The notes under the pieces: generated by a model
What the model was told of the DNA's origin: nothing
The model's input: the letters and a program-made list of their open reading frames with translations, nothing else
Database searches by the model: none
In this document: positions 50,960-58,275 of the stretch, in pieces
How positions within the stretch are numbered: position 1 is the first letter of the stretch
How the letters are laid out: the number at the start of each line of letters is the position of its first letter
Source: Collinsella aerofaciens
Lineage (GTDB): Bacteria; Actinomycetota; Coriobacteriia; Coriobacteriales; Coriobacteriaceae
Length of the DNA stretch: 64,000 nucleotides
NCBI RefSeq assembly: GCF_902364355.1
Contig: NZ_CABJDK010000001.1
Location: 62,001-126,000 of the forward strand
Reading direction: 5' to 3'
Program-made: the position numbers and the translations under genes

Positions 50960-52099
50960 TTAGTAGTCCACCGCCGCAGGGCTGTTCATCCAGTCGCTCA
51001 CAAACGCGCCGTAGCGGCCCTCGATAATGGCCTGACGGGCACGCTGCATAAGGTTGAGCAGGTAGTAGATGTTGTGCATCGACAGCAGAATACCGCCGAG
51101 CATCTCCTTCTGCGTGACCATGTGACGGATGAGCGCGCGGCTGTAGCCGCCCGTGCACACCGGGCAGGTGCAGGTGGGGTCGATGGGGCCGTCGTCGTGC
51201 GCAAAGCGCGCGTTGCGGAAGTTGAGGCGACCCTCGCTCGAAAACGCGGTACCCATGCGGCCAGTGCGCGTCGGCAGCACGCAGTCGAACATGTCGATGC
51301 CCACGCCAACGCCGCGCACGAGCGTGGTAGGGTTGCCGACGCCCATGAGGTAGCGCGGCTTGTGCTTAGGCATGTACTCGGAAACCAGCGGCGCCAGCGT
51401 CTCGAACATGGTCTCATGGTCCTCGCCCACCGAGTAGCCGCCGATGCCGTAGCCGGGGAAGTCGCCGCACTCCTCCAGGTGGCGCAGCGATCGCAGGCGC
51501 AGATCCAGATGCATGCCACCCTGAACGATGCCAAAAAGTGCCTGGTCATCACGGGTATGAGCCTTGTAGCAGCGCTCGGCCCACATGCTCGACAGCTCCA
51601 CGGCGCGCTCGACATAGGCACGCGTGGCAGGATAGCCGGGGCATTGGTCGAGCTGCATGCAGATGTCGGAGCCGAGCTTCATGGCGATTTCCATGTTGTC
51701 CTCGGGCGTCCAGAACACGTGGCGGCCGTCGTAATCGTTGACGATAAAGCGCACGCCCTCGTCGGTGAGCTTGACGGCGTCGTTGTGGCTGAAGACCTGG
51801 AAACCGCCCGAGTCGGTGAGGATGGGGCCGTGCCAGTTCATGAACTTGTGCAGTCCGCCCAGCTCGGCGATGGTGTCCTCGCCGGGACGCATGGACAGGT
51901 GATAGGTATTGGCAAGCACGATCTGGGCACCGAGCTGCTTGACGGTCTCGGTGGGAATACCCTTGACGTTTGCCTTGGTGCCCACGGGCATAAAAATCGG
52001 CGTCTCGATGTCGCCGTGCGGGGTATGCAGCACGCCGGCGCGCGCGTGCGTGGTCGGGTCCTCGGCGATAAGGTCGAATTTAAAGAGGCTCTGGTCCAT
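50960..52099 (-). CDS. tgt: tRNA-guanine transglycosylase
   Basis: It swaps guanine 34 in GUN-anticodon tRNAs for a queuosine precursor. The 379 residues have LTDSGGFQVFS near residue 95 with the first catalytic Asp, GIVQGGMH near 195, DMFDCVLPTRTGRMGTAF near 269 with the nucleophilic Asp, and TCTCPVCTGGYSRALIRH near 308 with the zinc ligands. The start is an ATG with AAGGAG 8-9 bases upstream. queA and queH are encoded a few kilobases away on the same strand. Confidence 0.97.
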   Translation of the reverse strand: MDQSLFKFDLIAEDPTTHARAGVLHTPHGDIETPIFMPVGTKANVKGIPTETVKQLGAQIVLANTYHLSMRPGEDTIAELGGLHKFMNWHGPILTDSGGFQVFSHNDAVKLTDEGVRFIVNDYDGRHVFWTPEDNMEIAMKLGSDICMQLDQCPGYPATRAYVERAVELSSMWAERCYKAHTRDDQALFGIVQGGMHLDLRLRSLRHLEECGDFPGYGIGGYSVGEDHETMFETLAPLVSEYMPKHKPRYLMGVGNPTTLVRGVGVGIDMFDCVLPTRTGRMGTAFSSEGRLNFRNARFAHDDGPIDPTCTCPVCTGGYSRALIRHMVTQKEMLGGILLSMHNIYYLLNLMQRARQAIIEGRYGAFVSDWMNSPAAVDY

Positions 52100-52185
52100 A
52101 AACTGGAACTCCTTGGTTGCGGTTCATACGCAGACCATTATACGAGCAACCATCGAACCGCACCGACTCGACAGAAACTGGCGCA

Positions 52186-52313
52186 TTAAACGACTAGTCG
52201 TTGGGGACAGTCTTCGCAGCCATCTTGCAAAGGAGTGTCCCAATCTGCCGGCACTCAGGGACTGTCCCCAAGTGCCGACAAGAGTGTCCCTTTCGACTAG
52301 TCATTTAAGAACA
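52186..52313. repeat. Intergenic repeat family B, copy 4 (composite)
   Basis: TTAAACGACTAGTCGTTGGG, AAGGAGTGTCCC, CTGCCGGCA, AGGGACTGTCCCCAAGTGCC, AGAGTGTCCCTTTCGACTAG and a closing TCATTTAAGA. The AACGACTAGTCGTT palindrome is shared with copy 2. Confidence 0.85.
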
Positions 52314-52356
52314 CCCCCAACGGCTACCCATGAGAGGCCTTCTGTCAACAACACAA

Positions 52357-52524
52357 ACGCCGATGCTATGGCACCGACAGCGAAAACCCGCCAGAGCGAG
52401 CAAGGTGCCTTGAAACGAGGCGGCATTGATCTTTCGATCATGCCGCCGAAGTTGAAAGGCAGATTGCCGCTCTGGCGGGTTTGCAGCGTCAACTGGTTAC
52501 GCGGTTCGTAGAACCGCGTAACTG
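52357..52524 (-). repeat. Structured repeat D, copy 1 (3' of the SDR gene)
   Basis: Three nested helices can be drawn. An outer stem of 15 perfect pairs joins 52384-52398 (AAACCCGCCAGAGCG) with 52468-52482. Inside is GGCGGCAT, a bulged T and GATC closed by TTTC (52419-52447). A separate 12-bp hairpin, GTTACGCGGTTC with its complement (52496-52522), ends two bases before the stop codon of the minus-strand gene. Conserved unpaired blocks shared with copy 2 are TGAAACGA, GAAGTTGAA, CAGATTG and GCCGATG then TGGC. See copy 2 at 55477. Confidence 0.75.
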
Positions 52525-53325
52525 TTAGGGCCGCTGGCCCATGCCGCCCTCGAGGGTGACGGTCTCGCCGTTCATATACTTAAAGTCGGGGCCGCAGAGC
52601 TGAACGACCACGCGGCCGATCTCCTTCTCGACGTCGCCGTAGTGGCCCGCCGGCGGCATGTGGACGTTGGCCTTGAACGCCTCGGGATAGGCATCCTGGA
52701 AGTTCTCGAGCGCAGCGGTCCAAGCAAGCGGGCAAACGATATTGACGTTGATGCCGTCCTTGCCCCACTCGTTGGCGGCGACGCGAGTCAGGCCGCGGAT
52801 GCCCTCCTTGGCGGCAGCATAGCTGCACTGGCCGTAGTTGCCAAACAGGCCGGCGCCCGAAGCAAAGTTGACCACGGAGCCCTTGGTCTCCTTCAGGTGC
52901 GGATAGGCCTTCTGCATGTACAGATAGGTGGCATACAGACCGGAATAAATGGCCAGGTTAAACTGATCCATGGTGTGGTCGGCGATGGTCACACCCGAGG
53001 CGCTGGCCTGAGCGTTGTTGACGACGGCGTCGATACGACCGAACTCCTCAATCGCCTTGTCGATAACGTTCTGCACGACGGCCTCGTTGTCCTGGCCGGC
53101 GGAGACATCGGCCTGAACAGGAAGAACCTTGACGCCGTACTCAGCCTCGAGAGACTCCTTGGCGGCCTCGAGCTTGGCGACGTTGCGGCCAGTGATGACG
53201 AGGTTCGCGCCCTCCTTGGCAAAAGCGATATCGATGCCGTAACCGATGGAGCCAGCGGAGCCGTCCTTGAGCGTGGCCTTGCCGCCGCCGGTGACGATCA
53301 CGGTCTTACCAGTGAAAAGTCCCAT
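52525..53325 (-). CDS. Short-chain dehydrogenase/reductase
   Basis: This is an NAD(P)-dependent SDR oxidoreductase of 266 residues. The cofactor motif is enlarged: TGGGKATLKDGSAGSIGYG near residue 10 replaces the usual TGxxxGxG. NNAQASASG near 95 stands for NNAG, and the catalytic Ser, Tyr and Lys are in NFASGAGLFGNYGQCSYAAA followed by K near 150-166. The C-terminal GETVTLEGGMGQRP is typical for the family. The substrate is unknown; an alcohol or steroid is possible, but nothing here proves it. The ATG at 53325 is preceded by GAAAGGAC. Confidence 0.88.
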   Translation of the reverse strand: MGLFTGKTVIVTGGGKATLKDGSAGSIGYGIDIAFAKEGANLVITGRNVAKLEAAKESLEAEYGVKVLPVQADVSAGQDNEAVVQNVIDKAIEEFGRIDAVVNNAQASASGVTIADHTMDQFNLAIYSGLYATYLYMQKAYPHLKETKGSVVNFASGAGLFGNYGQCSYAAAKEGIRGLTRVAANEWGKDGINVNIVCPLAWTAALENFQDAYPEAFKANVHMPPAGHYGDVEKEIGRVVVQLCGPDFKYMNGETVTLEGGMGQRP

Positions 53326-53613
53326 ACAAAGTCCTTTCAAATCGCGACGGGCCCGCCCGTCGACTGCGCGCATCCAACTTCACGCGCCAAAAGCTGACAT
53401 GCAACTTTAGCGGGTTCAAGTGAAAAATAAAGCCCATGGCAGGCGAACGGTGCAACGTCTTTCGGCGAAGGGAATGTCAAGTAAAAATTGGATAGAGCGA
53501 CCGAGTTTTTGTTAACGCAACGAGTCATCGAACACGTTTTGAAACTTTGCTGCGGGGCGCGGGATGTCGGCGCGAGACTTTATCATAGGGTGACGAACAA
53601 CGATGAGGAGCAC

Positions 53614-55401
53614 ATGCCTATGACAGACGAGCTGGACCCCCAGACTCAACAGCATATTGATAATTCCGCAGACACCATTGACGACTGCGATACTTCCACC
53701 AGAAGCGATGGCGGCATTGATGCCGCTGTCGAGGAGGCTCCTGCCGCCGCAGACGAGGCCGCAGACGCAAATGTCGCCGCAGAGCAAGACAAAGAAGAGC
53801 AGCTAGAGCAGCCGGACCCGAGCGATACTGAGCCCAAGGCTGAGAACGCTCCGCAAGCAGCGGGCCCCATCGAGGTGTCTTCGGAAGAAGAGCTCGACGC
53901 CGTCATGGACTCCATGATGGATGCCGTCAAAGCGATGAAGGACGCTGTCGCCGATGCCGACGTTGACGCCGAAGAGGAAGAGGCTGCCGAGGCCGCCTCG
54001 ACCTTTGTACCCGGCGAGACCCCCGTTGCCGATCAGGGCAGCACTATGCCCTCGTTTCTGCAGCTCGAGCATCCCACGATTGGCGCGGACGCCGTCGACC
54101 CGCATGCAGCGGGCTTTTCCGTGATCGAAGGCGGCACCGGCAATATCGCCGCGCCGCAGACTGCCGATACGAATGCCGCCGAGGCCGCGCACCCGACCAC
54201 CTCGCATGCCCCCGCCACGAGCCGCGACCTGGGGAGCGCCGTCTCAAACACCGCTAACGCCGTGGGCACTTTTATCGCCCAGGGCGCGTCGGCCATGCGC
54301 GAGATGAACGCCGCAAAGAAGGCACTCGCCGATGCCCGCGCCCACCTGTCCGAGCTTGAGCAGCGCATCGCCGACCAGGCAGAGGAGCTCGAGACGCGCC
54401 AGGACATCGCAGGCCGCTACGATCAGATCATCGCCGACCAGCGCCAGGCAATCGCCACGGCACAAAAGACCGCTGCGGCAGCTGAAATTAACCGTGATGC
54501 CCATGCCGCCAAAGCGACGGAGCTCAAGGGCCAGCTCGAGCAAATGAAAGCAGAGGACGATGCGACCGAACTCCGCCTGAAGGCTGCACTCGACGCCGCG
54601 GAAGCCCGCGAGGCGAGTTCACGCGAGACCGGCAACCGCCTGGTTCGTCGACTCGAAGATTCCAAGCGCATCCGCGACAAAGTGAAGGCTGAGCGCGATA
54701 CCGGTGTCGCCGCCGCACGACAAACTGCCGATGCTACGCGCGCACAGCTCGAGACCTTGCGTCGCGAGTATGCCGAGCTGCAGCGCAACCCTTCGGCAAA
54801 TCCCGCCAATTACACCGTGCGCACCAGCGAGCTGTCTATGCAAATCTCCGACGCTGCCGACGCCCTCCGCAAGGCCGAGGAAGACATTCCGCGCGTGACC
54901 GCCGATCTTGAGCATTCACTTGCCGCCGCCGAGCAGGCCGTCGAACAGGCACAGGCTCCCATCGCCGACGCTAAACGCGCGCACCAGGCCGTAACGGCCG
55001 AGGCAGATGCCGCGCGCGACGAGCTGCAGTCCGCAAAAACTGCCGCCGCGACGCGTCAGCGCGAGCTGCGCGAAAAGATCACCGCGCAGGACAAGGCACG
55101 CCGCGAGCAAGAGCAGGCCATCGCAAACGCCCGGGCAGATGCCGCGCATGCGCAGTCGATTATCGAGCAGGCGACCGAGGTGCATGACCATCCCGAAATC
55201 ACCGAATCGCTCGCCGGGTCCTTGGCACGCGACAAGGCCGAGCATACCGAGACCGAGCGCGAAGTTGCCCAACTCGAGGCCGCCGAAGACGACGTGCGCA
55301 AGCGAACCCGCGACTCACGCGTCAAATTCACCGGAGCCATCGTCTGCATCATCGCCGTAGTTCTCGTGATCATCTTGATCTGGCTGTTCGCGAGCAAGTA
55401 A
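53614..55401 (+). CDS. Tail-anchored coiled-coil protein
   Basis: I do not recognise a named family. The 595 residues consist of a strongly acidic, Ala/Glu/Asp-rich N-terminal third (to about 230) that looks disordered, a long coiled coil from about 235 to 565 (for instance KALADARAHLSELEQRIADQ and EREVAQLEAAEDDVRKRTRD), and one hydrophobic helix at the very end (TGAIVCIIAVVLVIILIWLF), followed by four residues. It should sit in the membrane by its tail with the coil in the cytoplasm. GAGGAG precedes the ATG at 53614. It may have a scaffolding or cell-envelope role; this is a guess from its shape only. Confidence 0.75.
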   Translation: MPMTDELDPQTQQHIDNSADTIDDCDTSTRSDGGIDAAVEEAPAAADEAADANVAAEQDKEEQLEQPDPSDTEPKAENAPQAAGPIEVSSEEELDAVMDSMMDAVKAMKDAVADADVDAEEEEAAEAASTFVPGETPVADQGSTMPSFLQLEHPTIGADAVDPHAAGFSVIEGGTGNIAAPQTADTNAAEAAHPTTSHAPATSRDLGSAVSNTANAVGTFIAQGASAMREMNAAKKALADARAHLSELEQRIADQAEELETRQDIAGRYDQIIADQRQAIATAQKTAAAAEINRDAHAAKATELKGQLEQMKAEDDATELRLKAALDAAEAREASSRETGNRLVRRLEDSKRIRDKVKAERDTGVAAARQTADATRAQLETLRREYAELQRNPSANPANYTVRTSELSMQISDAADALRKAEEDIPRVTADLEHSLAAAEQAVEQAQAPIADAKRAHQAVTAEADAARDELQSAKTAAATRQRELREKITAQDKARREQEQAIANARADAAHAQSIIEQATEVHDHPEITESLAGSLARDKAEHTETEREVAQLEAAEDDVRKRTRDSRVKFTGAIVCIIAVVLVIILIWLFASK

Positions 55402-55419
55402 CCACTCCCCAACGATTAC

Positions 55420-55467
55420 AAGGACTGTCCCCAGGTGCCGGCACATAAGGAACGTCCCCAAGTGCCA
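55420..55467. repeat. Intergenic repeat family B, copy 5
   Basis: AAGGACTGTCCCC, GTGCCGGCAC and AAGGAACGTCCCCAAGTGCC. It lies directly next to structured repeat D copy 2, just as B copy 4 lies next to D copy 1. Confidence 0.85.
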
Positions 55468-55476
55468 ACAAAGGCG

Positions 55477-55707
55477 ACGCCGATGTTTTGGCGCGGACAG
55501 CGAAAACCCGCTAGAGCGGCATCCTCTTGACAACCAAAGAAATGCCGGTGTTTTGGCAACGACAGCGAGCGGGTCGCATTTGAGACAAGGTGACGTGAAA
55601 CGAAAGGGCGCTGACCTTCTGGTCGCGCCCTTGAAGTTGAACGTCAGATTGTCCAAATGCGGCCCGCGCAGCGTCGGCCGGTTACGGCGTTTGGAAAACG
55701 CCGTAAC
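55477..55707 (-). repeat. Structured repeat D, copy 2 (3' of queA)
   Basis: It has the same plan as copy 1 with other stem sequences. The outer stem joins 55569-55582 (GCGGGTCGCATTTG) with 55654-55667. The inner hairpin is AAGGGCGC, a bulged T and GACC closed by TTCT (55604-55632), with the bulge in the same place as in copy 1. The last hairpin, GTTACGGCGTTT with AAACGCCGTAAC (55681-55707), abuts the queA stop. The left block GCCGATG then TTTTGGC and GACAGCGA occurs twice in this copy, near 55479 and 55543. Confidence 0.75.
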
Positions 55708-56925
55708 CTACAAAATGAGCATGGCGTCGCCAAAGCTGAAGAAGCGGTAGCGCTCCTCGATGGCGGCGGCGTAGGCATCCATGATCTGGTCGCGGGTGGC
55801 AAGCGCGCTTACGAGCATCATGAGCGTGGAGCGCGGCACGTGGAAGTTCGTGATCAGCGCGTCGACCACGTGATAGGTCGAGCCGGGCATGAGGTAGAGC
55901 TGCGTCGTCGCGTTCTCGCGCACCACGATGTCACCGCGGCCGAGCGTATCGGCCCCGTCCTCGCGGCCCCCAAAATAGCGCGCCGTCACAGCCGGATCGG
56001 ACACCGGAGCATCGGCGTCAAACGCGCTCTCGAGCGAGCGCACCGCCGTGGTACCGACAGCAATCACACGATGGCCCTCGGCCTTCGCCTTATGCACGGC
56101 GTCGACCACCTCCTGCGACACGTGGTAGCGCTCGGTGTGCATCACGTGCTGCGTGGGGTCGTCCTCCTCCACCAGACGGAAGGTATCGATACCAACCTCG
56201 AGCTCGACGGCGGCAAACTTCGCGCCCTTGGCCTCGATAGCGGCCATGAGCTCGGGAGTAAAGTGCAGACCCGCCGTGGGAGCGGCAGCCGAGTGCTCCT
56301 CCTTCATGGCGTAGACGGTCTGGTACTTCTCGGGGTCGCCCTCGTAATCGGTAATGTAGGGCGGCAGCGGCACGTGGCCGGCAGCATGGATGGCCTCGTC
56401 GAGCGTGCGCGGGTCGCCGGCGGCATTGCAACCGGCCGGCTCAAAGCGCACCAGACGGCCACCGCGGCTATCGGTGACAAAGTCGATGACCTCGGCCGTC
56501 AGCACCACGGGCGCGTCCTCGGGCGCATGGGCGCCGCCCGCGCGATACTCAATCTGAGCACCGGGCTTCAGGCGCTTGCCCGGCTTGACCAGGCACTCCC
56601 ACACATGGCCAAGCGGATCCACATCCTCACGGCGCTTGAGCAGCAGCGTCTCGACCACGCCACCCGAGCCCGCCTTGCGGCCAATCAGGCGGGCCGGCAT
56701 CACGCGCGTCTGGTTGATGACGAGCACGTCGCCCGGCTCGATATAGTCGATGATGTCGCGGAAGATGCGGTGCTCAACGGTACCGCCGTGCTCCAGCGGC
56801 TTCCCCGCCTGGGAGCCTTTGCGATCCACCACCAGCAGGCGGCAGGAGTCGCGCGGCTCGGCAGGAGCCTGGGCAATCAGTTCCTCAGGAAGGTTGTAGT
56901 CAAAATCATCGGTACGCATAGACAC
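55708..56925 (-). CDS. queA: S-adenosylmethionine:tRNA ribosyltransferase-isomerase
   Basis: It adds the epoxycyclopentanediol ring from SAM to the preQ1 base at tRNA position 34, after Tgt. The 405 residues are longer than the usual 340-360, with inserts around residues 110-165 and 300-330. Markers are DFDYNLPEELIAQAPAEPRD at the start, DVLVINQTRVMPARLIGRK near 68, EEHSAAAPTAGLHFT near 215 and FHVPRSTLMMLVSA near 370. AAGGAG is eight bases before a GTG at 56925; ATG 56919 is the other option. queH is 64 bases upstream on the same strand. Confidence 0.96.
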   Translation of the reverse strand: MSMRTDDFDYNLPEELIAQAPAEPRDSCRLLVVDRKGSQAGKPLEHGGTVEHRIFRDIIDYIEPGDVLVINQTRVMPARLIGRKAGSGGVVETLLLKRREDVDPLGHVWECLVKPGKRLKPGAQIEYRAGGAHAPEDAPVVLTAEVIDFVTDSRGGRLVRFEPAGCNAAGDPRTLDEAIHAAGHVPLPPYITDYEGDPEKYQTVYAMKEEHSAAAPTAGLHFTPELMAAIEAKGAKFAAVELEVGIDTFRLVEEDDPTQHVMHTERYHVSQEVVDAVHKAKAEGHRVIAVGTTAVRSLESAFDADAPVSDPAVTARYFGGREDGADTLGRGDIVVRENATTQLYLMPGSTYHVVDALITNFHVPRSTLMMLVSALATRDQIMDAYAAAIEERYRFFSFGDAMLIL

Positions 56926-56989
56926 GTCGGATACTCCTTATATAGCTAAAGTCCGCTCTACATCCTAGCAGGCTGCCAGCTCAAAAGAA

Positions 56990-57565
56990 CTACTTTTTGG
57001 ACGCTTTGCGCTCGTCGCGGATGCGAGCGCGGTCCATGGCCGCCTCGACGGCCGAGAATCGGCAGCCGCAGTAATTCTGCCGATACATGCCCAGCTCACG
57101 CGAACGACGCGTGGCCTCGGGATAATACGGGCGAAAATCGCGAATCACCGGGGTGAGACCGCGGGCGACAGCCAGACGCTCCAAAACATCATTGCAGGTA
57201 TCGAACAGCTGATACGGCGAGACGGCGAGCGTCGTGCCCACAAACTCAAACCCGCGCTCCTGGGCCACGCGGCACGCCTCGGCCAAGCGCAGGGCATAGC
57301 ACGCGCGACAGCGACGGGGTCGATCGGCGCCCAGCGGGGCCACGCCGGCCTCCCAGCGCTCGCGGTCCTCCCCCGCTTCGATGAGCTCGATGTCGCCATC
57401 GGCACACCACCGGCGTAGCTCGTCCAAGCGGCGCTGCCATTCATCGCGCGGCTGAATATTGGGGTTGGTCCAGCAAATCGTGGGTTCAAACCCCTCTTCG
57501 CGCAGCAAGCGAACCGGCTCAAGTGAGCACGGCGCACAGCAAGCGTGCAACAACAACGGCCTCAT
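56990..57565 (-). CDS. queH: Epoxyqueuosine reductase QueH
   Basis: It reduces epoxyqueuosine to queuosine, as the non-cobalamin alternative to QueG. The 191 residues begin with RPLLLHACCAPCSLEPVRLL, the DUF208 signature with three cysteines, and contain PRRCRACYALRL near residue 88 and QNYCGCRFS near 165; these cysteines bind the iron-sulfur cluster and metal pair. ATG 57565 has GAGGAG six bases ahead, better than the ATG at 57571. It lies between the DUF3267 gene (11 bases upstream) and queA. Confidence 0.93.
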   Translation of the reverse strand: MRPLLLHACCAPCSLEPVRLLREEGFEPTICWTNPNIQPRDEWQRRLDELRRWCADGDIELIEAGEDRERWEAGVAPLGADRPRRCRACYALRLAEACRVAQERGFEFVGTTLAVSPYQLFDTCNDVLERLAVARGLTPVIRDFRPYYPEATRRSRELGMYRQNYCGCRFSAVEAAMDRARIRDERKASKK

Positions 57566-57575
57566 CAACATCTCC

Positions 57576-58142
57576 TCACCCGAAAAAGCGCACGCCAAAG
57601 GACGTATCCTCGCAGGCGACAATGCGGCGGTCGCGCAGGATGGTCCGCACGTAATACCAATCGCCCACGCAGCCCGACAAGTGCAGACCAGCCGCCAGGT
57701 AGCACAGCAGCGGATAGCCCGAGAACGCAAACCCCAGGGCAAACGCCACCGTCAAAACAACCGTCGGCGCCAGGCAAACCGCCATGTACCGCCGACGCGA
57801 ATACACGACGCCCTCGGCGCAGGCATAGATCATCGCCGTCTCACGATTCGCGCCAAAGGTCACATGCGCGCCCGCAGGCGCCAGCAGCTTAAAAAACACC
57901 GCATGCACCAGCTCGTGCACGGCAAACGACGCTGCAGAAACCGCAGCCACACCGACCATCCAGCCCACGACGGTGGTCCAGCCGCCCGCCTCAGCCGCGT
58001 CCAAGTCCGCAGGCCCGCCCAACAGCATAAACACCGGCACCAGGCACACGGCAAACACCGCGATCACGGCCATCCCCCACACGAAGCAAGCGTGCAGAAA
58101 AACCTCGTCCTCAAACGCATGTATGTTGGAAATCTCATTCAT
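57576..58142 (-). CDS. DUF3267 membrane metalloprotease-like protein
   Basis: The 188 residues have four or so hydrophobic helices and the motif AVHELVHAVFF near residue 75, an HExxH zinc motif within a membrane segment. The later HLSGCVGDWYYV near 155 matches the conserved G-D of this family. DUF3267 proteins are thought to be intramembrane proteases, but none of their substrates is known. It runs in the same direction as queH, and its stop is 10 bases before the queH start, so it may be part of the que operon. Confidence 0.78.
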   Translation of the reverse strand: MNEISNIHAFEDEVFLHACFVWGMAVIAVFAVCLVPVFMLLGGPADLDAAEAGGWTTVVGWMVGVAAVSAASFAVHELVHAVFFKLLAPAGAHVTFGANRETAMIYACAEGVVYSRRRYMAVCLAPTVVLTVAFALGFAFSGYPLLCYLAAGLHLSGCVGDWYYVRTILRDRRIVACEDTSFGVRFFG

Positions 58143-58275
58143 AGCATCTTAGGATAGCGCCCCTGCCACGCACCCGCCCGCATGTGCGATAATGTCGAAC
58201 GATATGCACGAATTGACCACCGCGCCGCCGAACCCCGTGCCCGGCCGCGCTCTTACCTATATGCGAAGGAGTCCC

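Noticed and set aside
52301..52492. Minus-strand frame of 63 residues within structured repeat D copy 1, similar to a frame in copy 2
   Set aside because: The similarity comes from the repeated nucleotide element itself; there is no ribosome site, and the stems change without regard to codons.
52525..53325. Assignment of the SDR as a bile-acid hydroxysteroid dehydrogenase
   Set aside because: Such enzymes are known in this group of gut bacteria, but nothing in the sequence identifies the substrate.
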